Shown piece by piece: positions 7,400-15,615 of a DNA stretch of 64,000 nucleotides (the stretch's first letter is position 1; the number at the start of each line of letters is the position of its first letter). Below the pieces are notes generated by a model, which was not told the DNA's origin, ran no database searches, and saw only the letters and a list, made by a program, of their open reading frames with translations. The stretch is from JARRPM01 sp963765545 (GTDB lineage Bacteria; Pseudomonadota; Gammaproteobacteria; Pseudomonadales; Halieaceae), in contig CAVXWW010000004.1 of the NCBI GenBank assembly GCA_963765545.1, positions 558,001-622,000 on the forward strand. The letters are read 5' to 3'. Both the position numbers and the translations under genes were made by a program.

Positions 7400-8644
7400 A
7401 TGGATTTCGGGTATTCACAGCAATCGCTGGAACTGCAGGCCAGGCTAGAGGCCTTTTACCAGGCGCATATTATTCCCCGCTGGCGGGAATGGCAGGAGGC
7501 TACCAAACGGCAAGGTGTGCTGGAGCCCGATTTTGTCGCAGAGTTACGTGCGCTGGCGAAGAACGAGGGACTGTGGAACCTGGCGGTGCCGAATTTGCGC
7601 GAAGACGACCCCGGAACGCGGCTGAACAACCTCGAATACGCGCCTCTGGCGGAATATATGGGGCGGTATCATGGCTCGGCCCTGGTGTTCAATTGCCAGC
7701 CACCTGATGTACCCAACATGATCGCGCTACAGCACGATGCGAACGAGGAACAGCGTGAACGCTGGCTGCTGCCGCTGCTTGAAGGTGAAATGCGCTCCGC
7801 CTTTGCCATGACCGAATACGAGGTCGCATCCTCGGATGCAACCAACCTGAGTACCCGCATGAGGCGCGACGGGGACGACTATGTGATCGACGGGCACAAG
7901 TGGTATATCACCGGGGCGGCACACCCGGATTGTGCGTTCTTCATCGTGGTGGGGCAGACGGACCCGGAGGCACCCCGCGCCAAACGCCACAGTACGATAG
8001 TGGTACCCACCGGGACTCCCGGGGTGCGGGTAAGCAGGGAGTTGCGTTACCTGGGTGGGCGCGACAGCACTGCACCTATCGGTGAGGTATTTTTTGAGAA
8101 TGTCCGTGTGCCCGCGGCGAACCTGCTGGGTGAAGAAGGTGAGGGTTTTGTCTCTGGCCAGGTGCGGTTGGGCCCCGCCCGGGTGCATCACTGCATGCGG
8201 GCCATTGGCAATTGTGAGATGTTGATTGAACTCATGATGGCGCGCACCCTGGAACGCTCTACTTTCGGGCGTCGAATCGCGGACTACGACTCGGTGCAGC
8301 ATGGGATAGCGCGCTCGCGCATCGAGCTGGAGCAGGCCAGGCTGATGGTGCAAAAAACCGCCTGGTTGCTGGACCGGGAGGGTTACGCCGCCGCCCGTGC
8401 AGAGGTTTCCATGATCAAGGTGGCTGTCGCCCAGACCTACCATCGAATCGCCGACCGGGCCCTGCATGTATTCGGGGCCATGGGCGGAAGCGACGATACC
8501 CCAATCGCAGCTGCTTACGCCTGGGCCAGGGCATTTCGTATCGGGGACGGACCGGACGAGGTGCACCTGAGGCAGATTTACCGGATGGAAGAGAAACCGG
8601 ACTTCCGTATAGCTGACTCACACCATATATTACCGCCCGGGTGA
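7400..8644 (+). CDS. Acyl-CoA dehydrogenase (ACAD10/11-like)
   Basis: 414-residue FAD-dependent enzyme that introduces the alpha-beta double bond into an acyl-CoA in a beta-oxidation-type pathway. FAMTE at 135-139 followed by VASSDATN is the first acyl-CoA dehydrogenase signature, and KWYITGA around 167-173 contacts the flavin. The C-terminal helical domain has FGRRIADYDSVQHGIARSRI and VFGAMGGSDDTPI, the latter matching the ACAD10/11-type subgroup rather than short-chain enzymes. A strong ribosome-binding site (AGGAGG, 7389-7394) precedes the ATG. It follows the nitronate monooxygenase gene by 9 bp, suggesting one catabolic operon. Chain specificity is not readable. Confidence 0.88.
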   Translation: MDFGYSQQSLELQARLEAFYQAHIIPRWREWQEATKRQGVLEPDFVAELRALAKNEGLWNLAVPNLREDDPGTRLNNLEYAPLAEYMGRYHGSALVFNCQPPDVPNMIALQHDANEEQRERWLLPLLEGEMRSAFAMTEYEVASSDATNLSTRMRRDGDDYVIDGHKWYITGAAHPDCAFFIVVGQTDPEAPRAKRHSTIVVPTGTPGVRVSRELRYLGGRDSTAPIGEVFFENVRVPAANLLGEEGEGFVSGQVRLGPARVHHCMRAIGNCEMLIELMMARTLERSTFGRRIADYDSVQHGIARSRIELEQARLMVQKTAWLLDREGYAAARAEVSMIKVAVAQTYHRIADRALHVFGAMGGSDDTPIAAAYAWARAFRIGDGPDEVHLRQIYRMEEKPDFRIADSHHILPPG

Positions 8645-8783
8645 TATTCTGGTGTTGCGCACTAGCGACCGGAAATGAGCAGCAACTTCGCGGGGGTTCA
8701 TCCAGCGTGCAGGCTCGCCGCACAGGGGAGCCTGGCCATGCCAGGTGATTTGCAACTTCGTCGATGACAGGACTTGAGGCACT

Positions 8784-9956
8784 ATGAATTTCAGCCGAGC
8801 AAGTAAGCGTCTGGCCGTTGACAACTCCATCTACTGGGGTGTGCATAATGAAGCCTGCGCCAGGAAGGACGCTGGCGAGGACATTATTCTTTTCTCGATA
8901 GGCGATCCCGACTTGCCTACTCTCGATTTCATCGTGGACCACGCGGTCGATAGCCTGAAAGCCGGGCGCACCCATTATTCACCGGGCGCCGGCGAAACAA
9001 GCCTGCGGCAGGCTATTGCCGATATAGAATCCGACGCAAGTGGCAAAGCGACCGATATAGACCAGGTCGTGGTGCACCCCGGCGGTACCAATGCGATCTT
9101 TACTACCCTGTCCTGCTTCTTGAATGAAGGGGAGGAGATCATTATCCCCTCCCCCATGTATGTGGGCTACCAGGGTCTCCTGGGGGCAATAGGCGCAGGC
9201 GTCGTCCATGTGCCACTGGACCCCGCAGATAACTTCACGCTCGATGTAGAGGTGGTAAAGCGAGCCTTTACACCCGCCACGAAAGTGCTGTTTCTCAACA
9301 CCCCTGGAAACCCGGGTGGCAATATTATTACCGAGGAACAGCTGCGTGAGCTCGCCGCTTTCTGCTTCTCTCGGGATGTCTGGATAGTGTGTGATGAAGT
9401 CTATTCGATGATTACGTTTGGAGACCGGCACATCTCCCTGCTCAGGGCTGCTCAAACTCTGGAGAATGTCGTCGTTATCGATGCCCTGTCCAAGTCCCAT
9501 GCCATGACGGGATGGCGTATGGGATGGACAGTATCATCGAAAGATACCGCGAAGCGTATCCTGGATTTCGCATCGGGGACGATATTCGGTTGCTGCCAGT
9601 TCGTTCAGGATGCGGCAGCTTTTGCCCTGAATAATGATGAGGAATACACCAGGGCCATTGCCGACGAGTATCGGATGCGCCGGGATTATGCGCTGGAGCG
9701 GATTAACCAGATTTCCGGCGTGAGCGCGAATACGCCTCAGGCGGGCATGTTTGTGATGCTGAATGTAGAGCAGGTGGCCGCTGACGGCCTCTCCTTTGCA
9801 GTGGGGCTACTGGAGCACGGTGGCGTTTCGGTGTTGCCCGGTAGAGCTTTTGGCGAAATCACCAATCAATTTGTTCGCCTGTCTCTTACGCATCCGGTCC
9901 ATATAATGAGTAAGGCCTTTGACCGCATTGAACGCTACATAACATCGCTCGAATAG
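8784..9956 (+). CDS. aruH: Class I/II aminotransferase, probable arginine:pyruvate transaminase
   Basis: 390-residue PLP enzyme. The PLP-binding lysine is K237 in DALSKSHAMTGWRMGW; N176 (NTPGNPGG), D204 and Y207 (DEVYS) complete the usual cofactor set, and a C-terminal RLSLTH supplies the carboxylate-binding arginine. The overall sequence, including the ending GMFVMLNV...GVSVLPGRAFGE, resembles Pseudomonas aeruginosa AruH as I remember it. The gene immediately downstream, 8 bp away, encodes an AruI-like decarboxylase, as in that organism. Together they would convert L-arginine to 2-ketoarginine and then 4-guanidinobutanal. The general aminotransferase call is firm; arginine specificity rests on the pairing and recalled similarity. 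Confidence 0.8.
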   Translation: MNFSRASKRLAVDNSIYWGVHNEACARKDAGEDIILFSIGDPDLPTLDFIVDHAVDSLKAGRTHYSPGAGETSLRQAIADIESDASGKATDIDQVVVHPGGTNAIFTTLSCFLNEGEEIIIPSPMYVGYQGLLGAIGAGVVHVPLDPADNFTLDVEVVKRAFTPATKVLFLNTPGNPGGNIITEEQLRELAAFCFSRDVWIVCDEVYSMITFGDRHISLLRAAQTLENVVVIDALSKSHAMTGWRMGWTVSSKDTAKRILDFASGTIFGCCQFVQDAAAFALNNDEEYTRAIADEYRMRRDYALERINQISGVSANTPQAGMFVMLNVEQVAADGLSFAVGLLEHGGVSVLPGRAFGEITNQFVRLSLTHPVHIMSKAFDRIERYITSLE

Positions 9957-9964
9957 GGAATTGC

Positions 9965-11602
9965 ATGGCAACTTGTGGACAGGTACTTATCCGGCTACTG
10001 GAATCCTACGGGGTCAACTGTGTGTTCGGAATTCCAGGCGTGCACACCATAGAGCTATACCGCGGCCTGCCCGCCAGTGGCATCCGGCATATCACACCCC
10101 GGCACGAACAGGGCGCCGGCTTCATGGCGGACGGATACGCAAGAACAACGGGCAAGCCGGGCGTATGTCTGATCATTACCGGTCCGGGGATGACCAATAT
10201 TGCAACCGCGATGGGGCAGGCCCTGGCAGACTCCATTCCCATGCTGGTGATTTCATCTGTCAATCGCAGCTACCAGCTCGGCCTGGGAGAAGGTCGCCTG
10301 CATGAAATGCCCGACCAGCGCGCCACGGTATCCGGTGTGAGTGTGTTCAGCCATACCCTGCTGCGAGCGGACGAGTTGCCCCAGCTACTGGCCCGAGCAT
10401 TTACTGTTTTTGGCAGCGAAAGGCCGGGCCCCGTGCACATTGAAATACCACTGGATATCCTGGTGGCACCCGCGGATCACCTGGATCAGACACGGTATGC
10501 CCTCCCCCAGTCTCCTGCGCCAGCGCCCGAGGCTGTCCAGCGAGCCGGCCAGTTACTTGCGCAAGCGAAGCGCCCCCTGATCGCTATCGGTGGCGGCTGT
10601 ATCAATGCGGCGCCGCACGTGATCGCATTGGCCGAGAAGCTCGGCTCCCCCGTGGTCAATACAGTCAATGCCAAGGGTGTCATTCCCTACAGCCACCCAT
10701 TGGCGGTGGGGGGGTCCGGGTCATGTGAGGCGATTCGCAGCGAGTTTGCGCAGGCAGATGTGGTGTTGGCCGTGGGCACCGAGTTCAGCGAAACAGATTA
10801 TGATTTCTTTTTCGCCGGCCCGGTCAGCATTGCAGGCCAACTGATTCGCATCGATATAGACCCACGCCAGCTAACCCGGAATATCAGGTCGGATGTCGCT
10901 ATCTACAGCGATGCAAAAATGGCTTTGGAGGCACTATATGACCAGCTTCCTGTGTCGTCTCAGGAGCACAATCGCCGTGGCGAAAAACGCGCTGCAGACC
11001 TACGATCAATACTGGTTGGCTGTCGCGACCCCAAGTATCAGGCGTTCTTTGAAGCTGTACGCGAGGCCCTGCCCGAGGTGATCATCGCGGGCGATTCAAC
11101 CCAGCCTACCTACTACGCCTGGCTTAACTATGAGACCGAACAGCCGCGTCGCTACTTCCACTCCGCCAGTGGTTTTGGCACGCTGGGCTATGCCATACCC
11201 GCAGCTATCGGGGCCAAGTTGGGCCAACCGGGGAGCCCTGTCATAGGGCTCATTGGCGATGGTGCCTCACAGTTTACAATTGGCGAGCTGGCCAGTGCGG
11301 TGGAAGCAGCGATCCCTGTGATTTTCATCGTCTGGAACAACAGCGGTTATGCAGAAATAAAGCGGTTTATGGAGGACGGTGATATCACCCCGCTGGGTGT
11401 GGACATCTATACGCCCGACTTCATGGGTATAGGGCGCGCATTTGGCTGTGAGGTGGCCCGGGTCGATAACCTGGATGAGCTGAAGCGCACGCTGATTGCC
11501 GCTAACGAACGCGAAGCTCCAACATTGATAGAGCTTGTTCAGCAACGTTTTGTGGACGGTTACCCGGTTGCGCCAGATTCTGACTCAGGCGATACCGGAT
11601 AA
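9965..11602 (+). CDS. aruI: ThDP-dependent decarboxylase, probable 5-guanidino-2-oxopentanoate decarboxylase
   Basis: 545-residue thiamine diphosphate enzyme of the acetolactate synthase superfamily. The catalytic glutamate is E48 (PRHEQGAGFMADGYAR) and the Mg-ThDP motif runs from G431-D432-G433 to N458-N459 (WNNSGYAEIK). The N-terminus (VFGIPGVHTIELYRGLP, then SGIRHITPRHEQGAGF) is very close to remembered AruI of P. aeruginosa and differs from true acetolactate synthases; no small regulatory subunit gene is nearby. Its place directly after an AruH-like transaminase supports a role in arginine catabolism through 2-ketoarginine. Alternative: another 2-oxoacid decarboxylase of the same superfamily. 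Confidence 0.8.
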   Translation: MATCGQVLIRLLESYGVNCVFGIPGVHTIELYRGLPASGIRHITPRHEQGAGFMADGYARTTGKPGVCLIITGPGMTNIATAMGQALADSIPMLVISSVNRSYQLGLGEGRLHEMPDQRATVSGVSVFSHTLLRADELPQLLARAFTVFGSERPGPVHIEIPLDILVAPADHLDQTRYALPQSPAPAPEAVQRAGQLLAQAKRPLIAIGGGCINAAPHVIALAEKLGSPVVNTVNAKGVIPYSHPLAVGGSGSCEAIRSEFAQADVVLAVGTEFSETDYDFFFAGPVSIAGQLIRIDIDPRQLTRNIRSDVAIYSDAKMALEALYDQLPVSSQEHNRRGEKRAADLRSILVGCRDPKYQAFFEAVREALPEVIIAGDSTQPTYYAWLNYETEQPRRYFHSASGFGTLGYAIPAAIGAKLGQPGSPVIGLIGDGASQFTIGELASAVEAAIPVIFIVWNNSGYAEIKRFMEDGDITPLGVDIYTPDFMGIGRAFGCEVARVDNLDELKRTLIAANEREAPTLIELVQQRFVDGYPVAPDSDSGDTG

Positions 11603-11884
11603 TACCCCGGACAGCTACGCAACAACACCAGCTTCCATCGCGTACTACCTGAGTCGGAACTGCTCACAAAATGGTTCATCCGGCGATAACAAATGCGCCC
11701 ATATAACCATATAATATTAGTGGTTAATTGATATACTGAACGGGTCTAACGGCGCAGATAAGCGCTGCTATGCTTCTCACATCTTGCGTTCCATTAAGCT
11801 GATAAAACAGAACACACCCTAGTGTCTTGCAGTTTTTTCAAGGCTCTATCCTGCGCCAAGGACAGCTCACCGGGAGTCAGAAAA

Positions 11885-12610
11885 ATGAAAAATATCACGC
11901 CATTGTTAGTAACTGTATTACTCGCTTCACCAGCCTTTTCCCAGAACCAAAACCAGAACGTATATGAACAGCGCGTGTATGTTGTTCGCGCTATCGCAGA
12001 AAAGCAGCAGGAAGATCGAGCGACGCTTGTGGCAACATGTGAGTCCGCAATGGCGGGAGCCGGTGTGGAAGGCATAGATGTCCAAGGCCCCAATGCAAGA
12101 GTTGGTCGTGCGAGCCTGCACAGACTGCTGAATCAGAATAAGTACGGGCGAGTGAAAGAAGATAAGAGCCAGGAAAAAAAGAGGGGTGAAATGCTGGTAT
12201 GCCAGGACCTGGACAGCTTTCTTTTGAGCGGTCAGTCGAACTTCATACCATCGTTTTATGTAGTGAGCCTTGATGGCCTCGTTTTTGTCGCGGAGGGTGG
12301 CGGCATCTCGGCCGCTTTCGGACAACTACCCGGTGGTGCCCAGATCATGGCCCCTCAGACAGAGCCGGTTTTTTACCCCGCCCGGGATGTTCCTTTGGTA
12401 AACACCAGTGCCACCATCTTGCCTTCACTACCATATGATCTGGCCATATCCCAAGGCGTCCAGGAGCCGTTTGCTGCCTATGGCGGCACTATGACAAACA
12501 ATGGCCTTGCTGATAATGTCGACCCGAATGGTGAAGACGATCAGTTTGAGACAGAGGGCTATTGGGTAATCCGGCTTCTGATCGCCCAACCGGTCTCCGC
12601 TCAGAACTAG
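11885..12610 (+). CDS. Exported hypothetical protein, 241 residues
   Basis: I do not recognise a family. The ATG at 11885 follows GGGAG and opens a typical Sec signal peptide (MKNITPLLVTVLLASPAFSQ), cleaved probably after Ala-Phe-Ser. The mature part begins with a Q/N-rich stretch (QNQNQN), carries a basic segment near residue 97 (KEDKSQEKKR) and two cysteines (ATCES and LVCQD) that could form a disulfide in the periplasm. The C-terminal third is rich in Pro, Gly and Asn and ends in a beta-like segment. It stands alone after the aruHI pair, behind 282 bp of AT-rich intergenic DNA with a TATAAT at 11710-11715. Real expression is likely; function unknown. Confidence 0.65.
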   Translation: MKNITPLLVTVLLASPAFSQNQNQNVYEQRVYVVRAIAEKQQEDRATLVATCESAMAGAGVEGIDVQGPNARVGRASLHRLLNQNKYGRVKEDKSQEKKRGEMLVCQDLDSFLLSGQSNFIPSFYVVSLDGLVFVAEGGGISAAFGQLPGGAQIMAPQTEPVFYPARDVPLVNTSATILPSLPYDLAISQGVQEPFAAYGGTMTNNGLADNVDPNGEDDQFETEGYWVIRLLIAQPVSAQN

Positions 12611-12770
12611 ACTGGCATAACCGCGGTCTCGCAAGACTAGTGTTGTGCAGGCGGTAATATAGAGCTGCTATTGCAGGGTGTTAGTGGCGATTATGCTATT
12701 GCGCTTAAAGTTCCCTGGGCTGCATGGGAGACCGATGTCGAGGCACCGATAAACCCTGATGGCGTGCTTT

Positions 12771-13331
12771 TCAGGGCTCAATCATGGTGATTTTGGACCC
12801 CTGTATGCCAAGGCCAGCCATCAAACCCGTTTGGCTAAAAATGAATGCATAAACGTCATCCTTGGCGGTCGTAGTGGTCAGTGATTTGCCGGCTCCTTCG
12901 TCTACAACGACTATGCTTGGTCCAACACCAACCTCCCAACCATCGTTACTATTGATGGCCTCACGGGCGACGTCCGTCATCAGGAACATGGCATAGCCAA
13001 ACTCCTGTGCTCCGGCCTGAAGACCATAGGAAACCGCTGCGATATTGTAATAGCCTTCGACTTTACCATTGACAAACAACGCACCGTTACCACCCTGCCC
13101 GCCTATGATTAACCCGGCCTTAAGAATATTTGGGAAAACCAGCACGGCTTCTGCTTTTTCGCCTAGAGCCTTGGCCGCAGGGGTCGTTTCGTACAGTTTG
13201 GCCAGGGCGCTTCTCGCGTCAGCTTCGATTTCCGCTGCATCAGCCGCTATAGCGTCACCGGGGCCGACCATGAGCACCATGGTGAATGCGGCATATAACA
13301 TGGTAAGTGTTGTTCGGATAATTCTGGTCAT
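12771..13331 (-). CDS. Exported YSC84/SYLF-domain protein
   Basis: 186-residue protein with a signal peptide (MTRIIRTTLTM to AIAADA, about 28 residues) and then a complete SYLF (Ysc84) domain. Typical segments are EKAEAVLVFPNILKAGLIIGG, GYYNIAAVSYGLQAGAQ, FLMTDVAREA, and the glycine-rich LMAGLGIQGSKI end. Eukaryotic SYLF domains bind phosphoinositides; bacterial exported versions are widespread and of unknown role, possibly lipid binding. I placed the start at 13331 because GGAG lies 11 bp upstream and a signal peptide begins there; the longer frame to 13430 has no family support. The shortened LolA-like gene lies directly upstream on the same strand. Confidence 0.85.
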   Translation of the reverse strand: MTRIIRTTLTMLYAAFTMVLMVGPGDAIAADAAEIEADARSALAKLYETTPAAKALGEKAEAVLVFPNILKAGLIIGGQGGNGALFVNGKVEGYYNIAAVSYGLQAGAQEFGYAMFLMTDVAREAINSNDGWEVGVGPSIVVVDEGAGKSLTTTTAKDDVYAFIFSQTGLMAGLGIQGSKITMIEP

Positions 13332-13416
13332 GAAGATCTCCGGTAAATGAAGTATTCGTTCCGCACAGTAGCAGCATCCGTACATTTTCCAAAACATGTT
13401 TGGCCGTATTGCGTCT

Positions 13417-13722
13417 TTACTTGAACTCATACCGAAGGCGATCCGGTCGAATGAAGGCTGTTGTAAAAGGTTTCTCGGTAGTTTGATTCACACTACGACT
13501 GAAAATAATTTTGACCACACCTGAATCACCGTATGTCCTGCTGTTCGCATAGGTACTTTCCATACGAGCAATGATTTCTCTCGCAGACAGATTGTCTGGA
13601 TTTACATTTTCGGCTGAGAGCGTCGTTGACATCAGCAGGGTCAGTAGGCTGGCAACAACTATCCTTGTTCCGAAGAATAAACAGTAATCAGCGTTACGAA
13701 ACGCGAAAGGCACGTACCCCAT
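13417..13722 (-). pseudogene. Shortened exported LolA-like/DUF2092-like protein
   Basis: 101 codons: a signal peptide (to about STTLSAENV), then SAREIIARMESTYANSRTY and FTTAFIRPDRLRYEFK, the first strands of a lipoprotein-sorting-like (LolA fold, DUF2092-type) domain. In the families I know, this N-terminal part is followed by 120 to 150 more residues; here a TAA at 13419-13417 stops the frame straight after RYEFK and nothing further matches in the 85 bp before the next gene. It therefore looks like a gene cut by a deletion or a nonsense change, although a genuinely short exported protein cannot be excluded. The start at 13722 has only a weak AAGAAG site. Confidence 0.55.
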
Positions 13723-13774
13723 TAGTTATTCACATCTTCTTTGAGAGGCAGAGATCTGCGCCCAACCCTTCTGG

Positions 13775-14737
13775 TCAGCAATGCTCTTCAACCAACGACT
13801 CACCTTTGCGCTGGTACCACAATAACAGTCCATCCCACGCTTCCTCAGCTGTTTCTGCATACCAGAACAGATCTCGGTCTTCTGGGTCAATGACGCCCTC
13901 CTCCACCATAAAATCGACGTCAAAGGCTTTGCGCCAGAACGCTTCTCCCACCAGCACCACCGGCACGGGCTTTATCTTCCGCGTCTGGATCAGGGTGAGC
14001 GTCTCGAACAGTTCATCGAAGGTGCCATAGCCCCCGGGAAAGGCCACCAGCGCTTTCGCCCGCAGCATAAAATGCATTTTGCGCAATGCGAAGTAGTGAA
14101 ACTGGAAACACAGTTCCGGAGAAATATACGGGTTGGGAAACTGTTCGTGCGGCAAATGGATATTGAGCCCGACATTGCGGGCTTTTACATCGCTGGCCCC
14201 CCGATTGGCGGCTTCCATCATGCCCGGGCCACCGCCGGTCATCACCACCAGGCGGCAGTCCTCGGGCCCTGTGCCCGAGGTAGATACCAGGCGGGAGAAC
14301 TCGCGTGCGATGTCATAGAAATGGCTCTTCGCCAGTATGCGTTTGGCCACGTCAAGACGTGCCGCAGTCTCGTTGTCATCCGGCTGGATTGCCAGTTGTG
14401 TCCGCAGGCTCTCGACTTTTCTCAGCGCTGCGGCAGGTTCCACGATCCGGGTACTGCCAAAAACAACGATAGTTTTTTCGATACCGTATTTGCGCAGTAG
14501 ACTCTCAGGCTTGAGGTAATCAAGTTGCATGCGCACCCCGCGGCTACTGCTACCGCCAAGAAAGTCCAGGTCTTTCACTGCAGGTATATATGACTCGCTT
14601 TCCAGGATGGCATTCAGCATTTGTGCAGATTCGGCATCTTCCGTCGTCGACTTGGGCGTCTGCCACGGTAAGGGCTCTTTACGTTCATCCGGGACGGGCG
14701 GCCTGGGCGCGCTGGGTTTGAACGGTTTATCTGTCAC
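13775..14737 (-). CDS. LOG-family (TIGR00730) Rossmann-fold nucleotide-binding protein
   Basis: 320-residue protein of the lysine decarboxylase-like LOG family, whose characterised members cleave nucleoside 5'-monophosphates (cytokinin riboside 5'-monophosphate phosphoribohydrolase). The two signatures are present: VVMTGGGPGMMEAANRGA in the middle, with the nucleotide-binding glycines, and PGGYGTFDELFE with the catalytic threonine and glutamate. It belongs to the longer form with a proline-rich N-terminal extension (about 90 residues before VVFGSTR). Start is a GTG at 14737 with AGGGATAA upstream. Possible AMP nucleosidase-like activity; the physiological role in gammaproteobacteria is unclear. 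Confidence 0.85.
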   Translation of the reverse strand: MTDKPFKPSAPRPPVPDERKEPLPWQTPKSTTEDAESAQMLNAILESESYIPAVKDLDFLGGSSSRGVRMQLDYLKPESLLRKYGIEKTIVVFGSTRIVEPAAALRKVESLRTQLAIQPDDNETAARLDVAKRILAKSHFYDIAREFSRLVSTSGTGPEDCRLVVMTGGGPGMMEAANRGASDVKARNVGLNIHLPHEQFPNPYISPELCFQFHYFALRKMHFMLRAKALVAFPGGYGTFDELFETLTLIQTRKIKPVPVVLVGEAFWRKAFDVDFMVEEGVIDPEDRDLFWYAETAEEAWDGLLLWYQRKGESLVEEHC

Positions 14738-14785
14738 TGGCTTATCCCTGAATACGACCGAGAAGCGGAATTTATCATTGTGTCA

Positions 14786-15250
14786 TCACGATTGTCTGCC
14801 CGCAGGTTTCAATAGATGCCGGCTCAAGTTTCCTGCCAGGCGGGTATCGATCCTGCGTTCAGAAAAGTGCCAGTTGCCGTCAACCCGGGCAAACTGGTCG
14901 TAATAGTGCACACCTATTATGGGTTGCAGGGGAAAGTCTGGCAGCGCCTGGAAGACCATGGCATAGGACCCGGCACTGGCCGTCAGTGCACCGGGCGCCA
15001 CATCCACCACGACGTTACTTGTCATATGCATGGTATGCGGCGTGCCGGTGTCATCGTATATCCGGGTAAACGAGCGATAGAGGGCGAGAATGGCCGCGCT
15101 ACCAACAATATCGGTACCCATGCCCTCCTCGTCTACGGCTACGACCTTGCCCTGTGCGAACATGGCGGCCACGGAGTCAAGGTCGCCGTTGTCTATATGG
15201 TGGGCGTACTGGTAAATCAGGTTTTTGATTACACAACTGTCACAGGCCAC
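14786..15250 (-). CDS. SnoaL-like / NTF2-fold protein
   Basis: Small cone-fold protein of the SnoaL_4 group; members include hydratases, isomerases and binding proteins. Typical features are the opening helix VIKNLIYQYAHHIDNGDLDSVAAMF, the central TPHTMHMTSNVVVDV strand pair and the closing YYDQFARVDGNWHFSERRID. The start is uncertain: a GTG at 15250 has GGAAG seven bases upstream, which I prefer, while a TTG at 15283 would add 11 residues without a good ribosome-binding site. It stands 48 bp upstream of the LOG gene on the same strand and may share its transcript. A second SnoaL-like gene lies at 50896; no catalytic residue can be assigned. Confidence 0.8.
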   Translation of the reverse strand: MACDSCVIKNLIYQYAHHIDNGDLDSVAAMFAQGKVVAVDEEGMGTDIVGSAAILALYRSFTRIYDDTGTPHTMHMTSNVVVDVAPGALTASAGSYAMVFQALPDFPLQPIIGVHYYDQFARVDGNWHFSERRIDTRLAGNLSRHLLKPAGRQS

Positions 15251-15283
15251 GACATCGCTTCCGTTGATTGTAAGTTGGGGCAA

Positions 15284-15615
15284 TCATAGACAGACCGGGT
15301 TTATGAATACAAGGTTGTGCATCAGGCTCTCCCGCCGCCATTAAACTGAATCCGGTCAATACTCCGACACATCCTGATTTAGTAATCTATATAAAATACA
15401 AATACTTATGAGGTTAATATAATGTATAGTATGATACGTCAGGGTGGCACCGGGGCCAGCTGTGGCCTGTCGTAGCACCCTGGATGACTGTCAAACGTTA
15501 AATACGGTCGCGCACAGAACTTTCTTTAACTACGCTTATCTATACAGAGGCTGTTTGCCAAGGGGCAACTCGAGGTTACACTTACCTTCTGAATCAGATA
15601 TCAGGTGACAAGCTC
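15284..15615. other. Gene-free leader region upstream of prc
   Basis: 332 bp without a coding frame. It is AT-rich at 15360-15430. A perfect TATAAT lies at 15418-15423 with a weak AATACA 17 bp upstream (15395-15400), pointing at prc. Downstream of it, CAGGGTG (15440-15446) pairs with CACCCTG (15476-15482), enclosing a second hairpin GGCCA-GCTG-TGGCC (15454-15467). No T-run follows, so it is not a standard terminator. If the promoter is real, prc has a leader of about 185 nt containing this structure. Confidence 0.4.

Noticed and set aside
8645..8783. Minus-strand frame 8630-8830 reading WHGQAPLCGEPARWMNPREVAAHF
   Set aside because: It overlaps the ends of two plus-strand genes, has no ribosome-binding site and no recognisable family.
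6238..11698. Shared 14-mer GATAACAAATGCGC at 6238-6251 and 11685-11698
   Set aside because: In a 64 kb window several identical 14-mers are expected by chance, and the two sites share no other flanking similarity.
12752..12776. Hairpin CCCTGA/TCAGGG at the end of the SYLF gene as terminator
   Set aside because: The stem is only 6 bp with an 11-nt loop, overlaps the stop codon and has no T-run.
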